In this document: one piece after another, positions 20,176-32,556 of the stretch | Layout of the letters: every line of letters starts with the position of its first letter | How positions within the stretch are numbered: the stretch's first letter is position 1 | Assembly: GCA_025642065.1 (NCBI GenBank) | Contig: JAODUP010000115.1 | Span: forward strand, 186,001-250,000 | Reading direction: 5' to 3' | DNA length: 64,000 nucleotides | Source: Paralvinella palmiformis | Taxonomy: Eukaryota; Annelida; Polychaeta; Terebellida; Alvinellidae | Program-made: the position numbers and the translations under genes | Notes under the pieces: model-generated | Database searches by the model: none | Seen by the model: the letters and a program-made list of their open reading frames with translations, nothing else | What the model was told of the DNA's origin: nothing

Positions 20176-22041
20176 GTACATCTTTGTGCTGTTCAAGAGT
20201 TCTGATCGAATCATTTGTTACTGCTCTAGTGTTAAAGGTGAAAGTCACTCTGCAGATCTTAATGGCTGGATCCCAATTTGGTTAGATAGCATAAAGTAAG
20301 ATGCAGAGATTGGTCGTTTGGATTCTTGGAATGTTTGGATTCCAGACTGTTTTAACGGGGTTTTTTTGGTTTATTTAGCCTTAAAACACTTTTGGGTATT
20401 TAGCTTGTTTCAAACTTGGCAGATATATTCTCCATGCTAATCTGTGTAATAGGTTTTTTTTTTAACATTTGAATTGTATGGAGAATGTGGGTATTTTTAA
20501 ACCAAATATATTTTATTAATGATCTAAAAATTGTGCTGACTGAATTAGATCTGTCATGCGCTCAGCCTGTTTGTTTTTTTGTGGGTTTTTTTTGTGACAT
20601 TTTCTGAGACTTCATTTCATGGATCCTAAACCCCTCCTTGGTGTTAATCTGATTCTTTATTTACTGACTATCAATCTTTTTCACTGCTCTTGTCAAAACT
20701 GTATATATTATATAGTAGCACCTTTGGTGAAGTATTCACGCAACTCTTCTAGGTTGTGTGATATCAAACAGAAATGGCCACCTTTTGACAGTAAACAAAT
20801 CAAACTTTCAAGTTACTCCTGTCCCAATATAGTCAGTCTTTTTATAGTTAATTTAGTTTATTCAGGGTGCCTCACTGAGTATTCTAAATGACATTGTGAC
20901 AAATTTTACAGAGGTATTACCATGCTCGCTTGTTTTTCTCTCCACGTCTGTGCTGTATAGCTTATCTGACAATTGTGTACGTGCATTCTGAGAAGATCAG
21001 GATCTTGAGGCTCTGAATGAGTCATTAAAAATCAAAACAATTCTCTACACACGTACGGAAATAGTTGAAATAGTGCTCAATCTGGAAGTGGGATTTTAAT
21101 CAACATGGTAACCATGTCATAATAGACTTATATTAGTTAGACAATGTCTCCATTCATTTTGTTTTGTTGATAATAGGGCTGTTTGCTAGCTTTCAATGTA
21201 GCATTGCTATGTCCTCTCCAGCCTTGGGCAAAGAGACCCAGATACCTGGTAAAAGGGCACTGTCATATTGTGAGTCATTCTGGGGATGTTACTCCAGATT
21301 GGACAGTGTGGTTCAATATAACTATTTTTATAAGGTGCCGAATCTTGTTCTTGGCTAGTGTGTGTGTGTGTTACCAGCAATGTTAATATTGGCTGTAGTG
21401 TCCAGTAAATGTTACCTTGGCTGAGAGAGTGGACAGAATTATGATTGTCTGTCTGGCCAAGTTGATCAAGATCTTTCAGATTGATTTATATTTGCATTAA
21501 CTTATTTTGGACCTGTTTGTTGATTAATTTTGTTGAGCTGCTATCTGTTTTGCGAGTAGAAATGTTTTCATTATATCAAAATGAATGCTAGTCCAAAGGC
21601 TTAATCCTAGATACTCGGGTCTGAGCCATATTGTGTATGGTATAAGTCTGTGTACCGGACAGAAAAGGTCATGTCTGTGTAGGAGATGTGTTTTGCCTTT
21701 AAAAGGTGATTCTGAGGTAGTGTGTGTGTATGTGAGTATTTTTACCTGGTGGATTAAGGCACTGGTTCAGAGAACCTCTGGCTGATTCATCAAGTCCTAA
21801 TAGTGTGTTTTAGAAGCATTTCATAACTGTTGTATCTGAAGGTATTTTGTTTGCGTGTACATGTAAGTCTCTTACCTGTGAATATAGGTAATATTACTAT
21901 TTGTTAGTGTGCCGAGTGGTATGGCTGACACACACATAGAGTGTGTGTCTGTGTTTGTTTGTGGGATAGAATACCGCTAAATCTAGACAGTGACACACAT
22001 ACAGTGACACACAGAGATACATATAGATATGTGTGTAAACG

Positions 22042-22044
<3 letters not shown>

Positions 22045-22078
<34 letters not shown>
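22045..22078. repeat. (AT)n microsatellite
   Basis: Seventeen AT units, with a TC/TG compound run close by at 22,182-22,223. Confidence 0.5.
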
Positions 22079-22080
<2 letters not shown>

Positions 22081-22181
22081 ACAGACATAGACACTGATAT
22101 GTGAAGTGTTTGTATGTTTATCAAAACACTTGACTCTTAAGTACTTATCATAGGTTATGTTATGCGTGGTATTTGAAAGAC

Positions 22182-22183
22182 GG

Positions 22184-22223
<40 letters not shown>
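22182..22223. repeat. (TC)n(TG)n compound microsatellite
   Basis: About 13 TC units followed by about 8 TG units. Confidence 0.5.
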
Positions 22224-23661
22224 ATATTTCTTGGCCTGGTCACCAAACTCTTCTGTTTGTTACTTTGTATCTTTATTATACACGTCAGCTGACCTTCATA
22301 GATCTTCATCATTCGGCTACAAAACGGAGTCACTTTATATAAGATCAATTAAAGAGAAGGTTACACTTACTTAAATGTCTTATAGTTAACAGTGAATGCA
22401 CACCTAGTTATTTTTGTTTGCAATACACCCCTACCCCTCCCTCAACCCCCCCCCCCGTGTGTGTGTGTGTGTGAGGAATGGCGGTGCAGTGGCTCATCAC
22501 ATTAACGATCATGATTATACAATTCATTAGATGACAGAACCGATGCCACCATCTATGTAATATTTGTGGCAAGTATTGTCTGACTGGTCTTTCAGTTTCC
22601 GTGTAGCATAATAAAGGTAATAATTAACACAAGTTACATAGCCAAGTCACTGGCAAACCAAGTCAGAACTGGGCTGTGGTGAAATCCCACCCTCTGGCCA
22701 CCATCCACCCCCCTCTCTGCTTGACTCGCTATGTATGACAGGGTGCGCGCGCAGAGAGAGGGAGAACTTAGTGGGCAGTTGAAGAAATAAATAGATAAAG
22801 AAAGACAACAACAAATATTATATATTTATTATTCCATTAATTTCACATCAGTGGCAGTTCTGTTTGATGTTAATGATGTTATGTACTGGATGGTATATCC
22901 AGAGATTGACACATGTATTTATTATGCCACTAATTCTGGATGTTATCAGTGACAGTCCAGCAGCGAACTACTCAGATCTGTCTGATGGTTGAATGTTACT
23001 GATGCGCAGTGACATTTCAGCTTTCAGAGAGAGAGAGAGAGACGTTCAGCCAAAATATAATTTTATACCTACTCACCGAGTCGCTCACTCACTTAATAGA
23101 TATAATTTCTACAACATAACTCTAGTTTAATTGTACAGGTAAAACAAAATATCGACCCCTCTGAAAAAAATAAACAATTCCATTTCTGGCCAAAAGTTTC
23201 CAGTTATTGGACTCCAGCCATTTCACCTTCTCCTATCTACAGTCGTAACTTTTATTAGATTATTCAGGTATTGTGTGTTTAGTGATTATCAAGAACTCGG
23301 TGAATAACAGCTTATGATGATGGTTAATGCGTAGTACTGTCTGGTAGTAGATCTTGTGAGTTATAATCGGGATTATGTTCATAGTACAAACGGCCTGTGA
23401 TCTGTTCAACGTAGTACTGATACTAGTGTTTGTGATCTGAGGAGTAACTGACATGACTTTCTGGTGAATCAACTGATGTGATGAGTACTGATATGGGGTA
23501 TGATTTATGACTTGTATTTATGGAGGCTGTGATCTGCTGGTACTGATAAAGCTTGTGATGGGCTTAATACCGGCATTACCTTTGATCTGTTTTAATTGGA
23601 CACAGCTTGAGATCTGAGGTCACTCACACCTGTGTTATACAAACACAACTTATGAGGTGTT

Positions 23662-23663
<2 letters not shown>

Positions 23664-23713
<50 letters not shown>
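23664..23713. repeat. (AT)n microsatellite, duplication copy 1
   Basis: About 25 AT units; the matching array in copy 2 (25,245) is longer and interrupted. Confidence 0.5.
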
Positions 23714-23716
<3 letters not shown>

Positions 23717-24548
23717 TATGATACCTCTTTCAAGAGGTAGATAGTACCACATCAGTTATATCCAATTTTGTTATCAGTGTTCAAGTGCTATTTAACTAAA
23801 ACATATAAGAATAATGTTACTTCAGTCACAGCTCCCTGTGGTGTTTCTTTAGGACATTTAATAGTGCACTGTACTTGTACTTGAATCAATTCATTCAACC
23901 ATAATCTTGTTCTGGAAGTAATAACATTATAATGTCTTGAGCACACCGTTCAAAAAGTGTATAAACAGATTTATTTATTTTGAATGTTGTATCCGCACTC
24001 AAGCATTATGTTTGACTACATAATTGTATGCCTATAACCTGCTGCCAGAAATAATGCGTTCACCGACTGGATTCAGTCTCGAAATAACCGAAAATTTCCA
24101 CCACAACTGCCATAACTTCCCCATTAGGTGCGCTGCCTTAAGAGCCAGGATGTGCCGAGTAAAAGTCTGTTTGTTACTGGTCACATCAGTTATTGTACTA
24201 CGGTAGCAGACTGTTTGGCATTATGTCTCTGTGATTGGACAGAGTATAATTGAGGGTTGATGGTGGAGTTTTCTCACCTGTTTCCTCTTCTGAGTATGGT
24301 TTCTTTGCGTGTGGTGCACTGCAGTGGTTTATTGACATAAGTGCTGCAGGTAAGGCCATCACTAGGGAGGCGTAGGATCCAGGGCAACCCAGGCAATGCC
24401 TGGTTCCATAACCCCCCTGCCACAGATATAATTAGATAAGCATTTTGGTATCTGCAGGGCCCCAATCAATGGAGATATGGACCCATTGGTTGTCTTGTGG
24501 AAGAGGTTGTGTACTACAGAATTATTTTGTACAGAAATCATATAAGTT

Positions 24549-24553
<5 letters not shown>

Positions 24554-24602
<49 letters not shown>
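24554..24602. repeat. (AT)n microsatellite, duplication copy 1
   Basis: About 24 AT units; the matching array in copy 2 is at 26,160. Confidence 0.5.
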
Positions 24603-24604
<2 letters not shown>

Positions 24605-25242
24605 ATTGTAAACGCAATGGACTTCTCGGTTTTGACCTTTGGTGACCTAGAATAGTCAAGGTGTCGCTCACTCACTTAATAGATATAATTTCTACAACAT
24701 AACTCTAGTTTAATTGTACAGGTAAAACAAAATATCGACCCCTCTGAAAAAAATAAACAATTCCATTTCTGGCCAAAAGTTTCCAGTTATTGGACTCCAG
24801 CCATTTCACCTTCTCCTATCTACAGTCGTAACTTTTATTAGATTATTCAGGTATTGTGTGTTTAGTGATTATCAAGAACTCGGTGAATAACAGCTTATGA
24901 TGATGGTTAATGCGTAGTACTGTCTGGTAGTAGATCTTGTGAGTTATAATCGGGATTATGTTCATAGTACAAACGGCCTGTGATCTGTTCAACATAGTAC
25001 TGATACTAGTGTTTGTGATCTGAGGAGTAACTGACATGACTTTCTGGTGAATCAACTGATGTGATAAGTACTGATATGGGGTATGATTTATGACTTGTAT
25101 TTATGGAGGCTGTGATCTGCTGGTACTGATAAAGCTTGTGATGGGCTTAATACCTGCATTACCTTTGATCTGTTTTAATTGGACACAGCTTGAGATCTGA
25201 GGTCACTCACACCTGTGTTATACAAACACAACTTATGAGGTG

Positions 25243-25244
<2 letters not shown>

Positions 25245-25317
<73 letters not shown>
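25245..25317. repeat. (AT)n microsatellite, duplication copy 2
   Basis: About 36 AT units with one phase slip near 25,290. Confidence 0.5.
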
Positions 25318-25321
<4 letters not shown>

Positions 25322-26157
25322 TCTATGATACCTCTTTCAAGAGGTAGATAGTACCACATCAGTTATATCCAATTTTGTTATCAGTGTTCAAGTGCTATTT
25401 AACTAAAACATATAAGAATAATGTTACTTCAGTCACAGCTCCCTGTTGTGTTTCTTTAGCACATTTAATAGTGCACTGTACTTGTACTTGAATCAATTCA
25501 TTCAACCATAATCTTGTTCTGGAAGTAATAAAATTATAATGTCTTGAGCACACCGTTCAAAAAGTGTATAAACAGATTTATTTATTTTGAATGTTGTATC
25601 CGCACTCAAGCATTATGTTTGACTACATAATTGTATGCCTATAACCTGCTGCCAGAAATAATGCGTTCACCGACTGGATTCAGTCTCGAAATAACCGAAA
25701 ATTTCCACCACAACTGCCATAACTTCCCCATTAGGTGCGCTGCCTTAAGAGCCAGGATGTGCCGAGTAAAAGTCGGGTTTGTTACTGGTCACATCAGTTA
25801 TTGTACTACGGTAGCAGACTGTTTGGCATTATGTCTCTGTGATTGGACAGAGTATAATTGAGGGTTGATGGTGGAGTTTTCTCACCTGTTTCCTCTTCTG
25901 AGTATGGTTTCTTTGCGTGTGGTGCACTGCAGTGGTTTATTGACATAAGTGCTGCAGGTAAGGCCATCACTAGGGAGGCGTAGGATCCAGGGCAACCCAG
26001 GCAATGCCTGGTTCCATAACCCCCCTGCCACAGATATAATTAGATAAGCATTTTGGTATCTGCAGGGCCCCAATCAATGGAGATATGGACCCATTGGTTG
26101 TCTTGTGGAAGAGGTTGTGTACTACAGAATTATTTTGTACAGAAATCATATAAGTTA

Positions 26158-26159
<2 letters not shown>

Positions 26160-26202
<43 letters not shown>
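26160..26202. repeat. (AT)n microsatellite, duplication copy 2
   Basis: About 21 AT units. Confidence 0.5.
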
Positions 26203-26204
<2 letters not shown>

Positions 26205-27432
26205 ATTGTAAACGCAATGGACTTCTCGGTTTTGACCTTTGGTGACCTAAAATAGTCAAGGTGAATATTACTTGAGCTTGATAAAGGAGAGTTTTGATTT
26301 ATAGCTGGGAAACTGCTGGTAAGGACATCTGTTTCAGTGGAAGACATGTTGCAAGTTGGCAGGGTCCTCCCCCACCAATTCAACACTGAGTTACACTTAC
26401 AGTGGTTCATAAAAATGAGAGTTATATATTAGAAAGTGTTATCAGATGCTTCATATATTAAGAAAATAAATTGGTTTGAATAAGTTATGGAGAATATCAG
26501 TTTGTATACTTCACTTCGAAAAGTAATCCTTTTTATGACATGAAACGTAGTATTGTGAGATGCCTGTGTTGTGGGTAAATAACATCTTACATAGTACTCG
26601 AACGTTGTATTTTGTATTAGTACATTCCTACTGTTCCTTCAGAAACAGACATTGTATATTATTAATAATGCTAATTAGAATGAACACATGGATCTACGTT
26701 TTGAAGCTTCTCTAATTTTAAAATTGAATAACTTGTATGAATATCAAGTTTTATTGTTCATATTTGTTCACATTACATAACAAATAAATTTTCCCCCCAT
26801 CATGTGCTTGTACTTTCCAATTCAATCGAGATAGTCTTGATTTACGTCACTATTTCGGTGGTTTTTGACTGGCACACAAACACAGAGCTGTCAATCATCA
26901 TTTGGGGCCAGTTATGCTACATTTATAATATAATTGTTTGTGCTTGTAAATTGAGAATAAATTCATTTGTCATTTGGTGATGGCATTGCTGTCATGGTCT
27001 TATTAGATTGTATGATACACAGTTTTTATTGGTACATCTTGCCAGGTTCATCATCGTACAAATTACATGTCTTCTTGACATTTCTTTATTGGCAGGTATT
27101 TTACTAGTATTATCAATGAACGTGTGTTCCGGCCTGGCAACACACCATCAAGTGGTTTACGGGTATTTCTGTCGCCCATTTTACAGGTTTTAGGTGTAAA
27201 TCAAATCATTTGCGTCCCAGTCAAGGGGATATGATCTTAGGAAGTATTTAGCTTTTCGAATGAGATATCAGTTGGTTATTGTAGAAAACACAGGCATTAT
27301 TTTGAAGGCTTCCCAAAACGTAAATAAACTGGCATTTCTGTGTCTGTGATACTTCTGTAAAACAATTTGTTCGTGATTTAGAACAACACGTCCTTGTTTG
27401 GATGGTGTCTATGTTATCATTTCTTTTTCTAG

Positions 27433-27560
27433 GATCTGGATATCATATATTATTTCCTGCGGGGGATGGAAGCCCTGTCTACCTTCAGGGAGTCAGCACT
27501 GAGGGGCCTCTGTAAAACTGTACGCTACGTCTTCCATGATGCCAATGATCTGCTGTTCAG
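27433..27560 (+). CDS. Rapgef2: RAPGEF coding exon 2 (first part of the cNBD-like domain)
   Basis: Acceptor TTCTTTTTCTAG and donor GTGAGT flank 128 nt encoding DLDIIYYFLRGMEAL through ...HDANDLLF, ending in phase 2. The FLRGMEAL block, the helix ending LCKTVRY and the following DANDLLF match the opening helices and first strand of the RAPGEF2/6 cNBD. In the canonical fold these are the N-terminal helices before the beta roll. The intron before it (18,868-27,432) carries the 1.6-kb tandem duplication and many AT arrays; the one after it is 7,192 bp. Confidence 0.5.
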
Positions 27561-28082
27561 GTGAGTCTCGTCTTAGCTTAGGTGTAGATGGGTTGATCGA
27601 GCTTGTCATTTAGTGAATTTACATAGTTTTTAGCGGCTGTGTTGGAATGTTTTTGTAACTGGTTTTTTTTTGGGGGGGGGTAAAAACAGACATTTGTTCA
27701 CTGTAGCGAACGGCTGTTATTTCGAATTGATTAATAATATGGGAACAGGATGACGTGTTGACGAGTAGAAATAATTGGTGGTGAGGACGAATAAGTGTCG
27801 TACACATTTCATCTGCAGTCATCCGATCCACGTACGGACATGCATTTAGCTTGGATAGTTGTTTTTATTATCTAATTTAATAGATTTGCTCAACAGAACC
27901 ACTGACACACAGGGAAAACTTTTTAAAAACTGGTTGTCATAGGTGGTGTTCTGAGGTGATGTTCATTTGCGCAGTTCGACTGAATATATTTGACATGGTA
28001 AAACTGGTTTTAAACTTACACATCCATTTCCTATTCTTAACGGTTTTTGCTTTTGCATCAGTCATGGATCACTTAATTATTG

Positions 28083-28083
<1 letters not shown>

Positions 28084-28124
<41 letters not shown>
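28084..28124. repeat. (AT)n microsatellite
   Basis: Twenty AT units. Confidence 0.5.
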
Positions 28125-28126
<2 letters not shown>

Positions 28127-28261
28127 AACTTTAAAATGTTGACAAAGCATCATTAAAGCAAATGATGGTGCAAGAATGAGCTGTAATCTCTTTAAATATG
28201 TAGAGAGTGAAATGTGAACTGTTGTTGTTATATGGGTAACTCTGTGAACACGTTAGTCTGA

Positions 28262-28400
28262 CTGGGCTGAATAGCCTTCAAGTGTAATAGGGGAAGTGGA
28301 AGATGAAACACCCTTCAGACCTGGCTAGACCAGTACCTGGGCACTTAAGGATCAGTTGCGCTGTCTGGATGATGCCCTTTAAATATTTGACAAATGTTGA
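28262..28400 (-). mobile_element. tRNA-derived SINE, degenerate
   Basis: Has GGAAGATGAAACACCCTTCAGAC (the family core) followed by a decayed tRNA-like head to about 28,375. It abuts another copy of the same family directly downstream. Confidence 0.5.
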
Positions 28401-28556
28401 TATTTTTCTGCCACTTTTGTGCAACCAGTAATCTTAAATAGTAATGAGTAGAAGTAAAGGATGAAACATCCTTCAGACATAGCCTGACTGAGGTTTGAAT
28501 CCAATTGCTAGAGATCTGTGGTAGTCTTTGTTACCAGTTAGACCATAGAGACGCCC
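28401..28556 (-). mobile_element. tRNA-derived SINE
   Basis: The - strand reads GGGGCGTCTCTATGGTCTAACTGG (A-box region) and GGATTCAAACC (B box). Then come GTCTGAAGGATGTTTCATCC (core) and a GTTGCACAAAAGTGGCAGAAA tail shared with 13,566. The family is the same as at 7,254 and 36,650. Confidence 0.5.
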
Positions 28557-28569
28557 CCTTTTAATGTCT

Positions 28570-28920
28570 AGCTGCGGAATTGGAATTGATGGTCAATTCC
28601 GGAATTGGAATTGATTATTTAAAAAAATGGAATTGGAATTGATTAAATTGGAATTGAGGTTTCCTACAAAACAGTTAAATCCAGAAATTAATTTACCATT
28701 TAATTTTTTAATTCAGAAATATTTCTTCCATGACAATCCTACCTGGAATATAAACTACTCAGAGTAGGTATTCTAAATAGGTGCTCGGAGTAGGTACTTG
28801 GTGTACCTACTCATGGTAAAAGGTAGTAAGTGAAAAAGAGTCGGTAAAAAACGGAATTGAAATTGATAAATTTGATTTGGAATTAACCAAATGGAATTGA
28901 TCGGAACTGATGGTTTATGC
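28570..28920. repeat. GGAATTGGAATTGA-type motif cluster
   Basis: At least eight copies of GGAATTG or its close variants in both halves of a 350-bp block (GGAATTGGAATTGAT near 28,576, 28,602, 28,630; variants to 28,900). Such dense short motifs at two ends separated by a spacer are common in hAT-like non-autonomous elements; here that is only an inference. Confidence 0.5.
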
Positions 28921-29063
28921 TATTATTACAGTATCTTTAGCTGACTCCTGCTAATAACTGTACTGCAAATAACAACAACATATGGCCAAAGGAAGGCCTC
29001 CTTTTTCACCTCCTTATGGCCTCCAGGTAAAAGTAATTTTTTCACACAAATTCCAGCACGGAA

Positions 29064-29471
29064 CAGATGGTTGGTAGGCTTTACCTGGATCCTGGTTTAA
29101 GTCAGGCTGGATAAAACCCACAGTTTGTTTAGACATCGATTATGTTCAATTTCCTTTTATAGACATATATCAATAATAATTATATATCAAATATCAGTTT
29201 AAATGGGATTTTTCTCTCTCGATATTTTTAAGTATGGAAGCGTTCCTAATTCTCTTATCTTTGGTTGATTTAATGTACACTTAGGTTTTTTTATGTCGAA
29301 GTGATATAAATTATTTGTGATATAAAAATGCACGTAATTATTTCAGTGTATTATCTAACAAATTTAATACCGTTTGTTACTCTGTTTAATCCAGGCTAAA
29401 TTAGTAAATCCAGGCGTAACCGACTATTCCTTGTTTCGACAAAACCAGCTTAATTCATCTTAGACCATCTG
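29064..29471. mobile_element. Possible small DNA transposon relic
   Basis: Starts CAGATGGTTGGTAGGC and ends AGACCATCTG, giving an 8-bp inverted CAGATGGT. Inside are TTACCTGGATCC...GGTTTAAGTCAGG and, inverted, TTTAATCCAGG / AAATCCAGGCGTAACC. The 8 bases outside each end do not match, so a target duplication is not supported. Confidence 0.5.
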
Positions 29472-30251
29472 TTTTGTTTGCATTATTATGATGCTGGTTA
29501 ACCGGTTTATTAATTAGTTAGACGAATAGGGGAGCACCCGGGCATCAGTTACGTTGTTACATGATCGAGCCCGACATAAATTGGATGAACAAATGTAAAT
29601 AAGGATTGAGGTGGTTTTTTTTCGACGAGCCAGCCATTATTTTGTTTTTAATATCGACGTTCTGTGTGTGGCTCGTGGTTGAGGTGAATGTTATTGTTTG
29701 GCCTTTAGAGAGCTTGTTCCCGCCGTCAATGTGGATAATCATGTGCTTTGTTTAACACGTGTTATTCGGAGATAATTTCTCTCCCGTTTGATGTTCGACG
29801 GTCGGCAGCCAGTTCTTGGTATCTAGTTGATGCTAATTAATCGTGATCTGGTGAAATCGACGGCTATGAAGTTTGTGATGATTTAGCTGTTGTTTTACGA
29901 GTTTCAGCCTATATATTACGGCCGGGTGTTTGGATTGATCGAGAGCCGGTTGAGGTGAGGCCCACCAACCCCCCCTCCCGTTTTGGTACAAAACCTACCT
30001 AGTTCAGGTTTATAGCTAATGACGACATCCGTACCTGTGTACGGTTGATTTTGTTGTTGTACTAAAATTGCACAATATTTCAGTGTGACTTGTTACAAAC
30101 GAACGACTTATTTCAGGTCGTCGTCGTTGTGTTATATACGTTGGTAGCTCACGTGCGCGCGCCCATACACACGCACACGCTCAATGTTCATTCTGTCTAC
30201 TTGTGTCAGTCATAGATTTGGAGGATTTCGTGGTTTAAAAGATTCCACATG

Positions 30252-30272
30252 AATATATATATATATATATAT
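30252..30272. repeat. (AT)n microsatellite
   Basis: Ten AT units. Confidence 0.5.
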
Positions 30273-30446
30273 TTCGCATTCTGATTGATTAATATACCAG
30301 CTATAATACGTTCATCGCTATGTTCTTGTAGGTAGTATGGTAGAAATGATACATCTTTTTATATTTGCTGCCACATCAAAAAGCTAGTTGTCAGTTGATA
30401 AAGTAGTTGGTAAACTTTCTTCCATCTCTTAGACACAACACGTGCG

Positions 30447-30470
30447 TTTGTGTGTGTGTGTGTGTGTGTG

Positions 30471-30519
<49 letters not shown>

Positions 30520-30540
30520 CATACAGAGAGAGAGAGAGAT
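30447..30540. repeat. (TG)n(TA)n(CATA)(GA)n compound microsatellite
   Basis: About 12 TG, 21 TA, a short CATA run and 8 GA units in a row. Confidence 0.5.
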
Positions 30541-30786
30541 AGACTAATCATAGCATAGCTTCAAGTGTCACAAAATGCCACAAAAACCATGATTGATGAG
30601 TTTTTCTGGTGGATTCGACCACTGTCAACGATGTTACTCGTAATTACTAACTTGAAGTCATGTCTTTAATGACGTGATAACGGCTACGAATCTGTCAGTA
30701 ATGTCACTTCGAACTTTCCTCCAGACTTGTTGACGGGCCGACGTTTGGCCAAAAGTCTGCGCACTCCACGATGGAAAAGTTACTTA

Positions 30787-30787
<1 letters not shown>

Positions 30788-30825
<38 letters not shown>
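30788..30825. repeat. (AT)n microsatellite
   Basis: Eighteen AT units. Confidence 0.5.
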
Positions 30826-30827
<2 letters not shown>

Positions 30828-31304
30828 AAAAATAAAGTTTAAAAAAGTGTCTTCCAAGATGATGTATCTGATGGTAAATAGGGGTGTCACATCTAGGTAC
30901 CAGCTGGCCTGTGAAACTTCCCTTGACATAGAGGTTTGCCTCAGAAAATGAACTGATTTATTGTATTTCCACCTTTGTTATACCCGACAAATCAAGTTGT
31001 ATTATCGGTGACCAGTGGATTGGCCATGTTGATACAGGTGAGCGGCTACATATAATTAGATATTAGCGCTAAGCGATCCGCGCTACTGTTATATGTTGAG
31101 ATTTCGAACTTAATGTGATCAGCTTCAGTAAGCCAACTTGTCCATGTTAGATATATTGGCGTTGGTTAAGTCGCTCCATTCCTCATGTCTCGTACTGTCA
31201 GGGCTCTTGTTCTGGGTAGATAATTGCTGATGGCTCACTGGCCTCGGATAGGGAGAGCGGTAATGCAATATTGTCCACTTTGATGTCTGCGAAGGATAGG
31301 TGGA

Positions 31305-31440
31305 ATGTGATGGCTTGTTGGTAGAGTGCTGGGGATAGATATGGGTGGTTTCTTGGTTTGAATCCACCAGCTGGCTGTTCGTATTTCGTGCGCAGCTGAT
31401 CATTTGGATAGTTGGTGGATTACTTCAGCATTACAACCTG
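31305..31440 (+). mobile_element. tRNA-derived SINE-like sequence
   Basis: GATGGCTTGTTGGTAGAGTG (A box) and TTGGTTTGAATCCACC (B box) are spaced about 35 bases apart, as in a tRNA. The following AGCTGGCTGTTCGTATTTCG has no known core. Its ends are not defined. Confidence 0.5.
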
Positions 31441-32528
31441 GGCCAGGGTTTTTCCCCCACATCGGCCACAATTACAGGTGTATATTTTATCAATAATTAA
31501 TTTATTTGCTGTATTCGTAGAATGCCCTTTCAAGTTGAAAGCTTACTTAGACGTTATTTAATTGTCTGCTTCAAGATTAAAGGCTACGCCACTGCATGCA
31601 CGTCGATCAATTCCCACCCCACACACCACAGACACGCTTACACGGAAGTTTGGCAACGCTGGCATCAATATTAAATAACCTGGCGTCCAGGTGAGCTGCC
31701 TGATGTAGAGCTTAGTGCTATAATTAGTAGAGCATTTGGAGACAGGGTGCCGTAATCTAGATAATTAGATCCGATCTGAGACGTGCCATTATCTGTGATT
31801 GTGTCACCAAGTTTACCGTAGAACATTGCCGGTTTGGCCGCCAACTCACGTCGCTGGGCTTCCATCTGGACATGTGTATGTAAACTGTGTGAGTAGAAAC
31901 TGACAGAAACAAAGAACAGTAGATGACCCAAAGGTGGCAGCACTGTCTTGAGACCGGTGTCCACTTGGTATTTATAAAGCACATGTCAAATTAACATTTT
32001 GTGGAGTTCCACTCCATATGTGTGTGTGTGTGTGTGTGTGTATGTATTTCCAGGATTAATAACCCCCTGTTAAATGGCGTCTCCTTCCGCGGCGGGTGTA
32101 CCGCAGTAACAGTCGGTTGTCAAGTGTTTGGTGGGCTGGTCAGCGGAGCTCACCATTCTGGATAGTTTTGTCAGTGAGCTCAGTACCAGTTGGTCGCCAG
32201 GATCTGGCGTTGAGTCACACCATAATATCACCACGGATCGGCATTGGTTGTCATGGTAACGTTTATCAGGCGGCGCGAACAACGTGGAAGTTAACCGGGA
32301 TTTTTGATGGCAAAAACCGCTCGGAACTGTGACAGACTGGCTTATATAATGTGTGGCACGACGCAATGGTCATCGCTGTCATGTCCTTGTGTTCCCTCGT
32401 GTGAAGTACAATCTTCTGTGATTGACATTTGAAGAAAGCTCTTGATGAGTGCCATCCTGCGACGTTGCTACTGAATAAGGTATGGTGCCTGGTATGGTTG
32501 TGGTGTGGCTCTGATATGGCTTTGCCAG

Positions 32529-32556
32529 CGATGATGATGATGATGATGATAATGAT
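32529..32556. repeat. (GAT)n microsatellite
   Basis: About eight GAT units with one AAT. Confidence 0.5.

Larger units (their letters stand above)
23081..24663 (+). repeat. 1.6-kb tandem duplication, copy 1
   Basis: From TCGCTCACTCACTTAATAG to AATAGTCAAGGTG, 1,583 bp. It is repeated head-to-tail directly at 24,664. Differences that I can see are about ten single-base changes and the lengths of two AT arrays. It lies wholly inside intron 1. It carries no recognisable gene or mobile-element motif. Confidence 0.5.
24664..26263 (+). repeat. 1.6-kb tandem duplication, copy 2
   Basis: 1,600 bp, head-to-tail with copy 1, ending AATAGTCAAGGTG at 26,263 where unique sequence resumes. Examples of differences: CAACGTAGT versus CAACATAGT, AAGTCTGTTTG versus AAGTCGGGTTTG, and CCTAGAATAG versus CCTAAAATAG. 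Confidence 0.5.
18868..27432 (+). other. Rapgef2: RAPGEF intron 1 (8,565 bp)
   Basis: Donor GTGAGA and acceptor TTTCTAG. It contains a TTTAACC-rich relic, six AT arrays outside and inside the duplicated block, GA and TC/TG runs, and the 1.6-kb tandem duplication at 23,081-26,263. No further coding exon was recognised. Confidence 0.5.
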
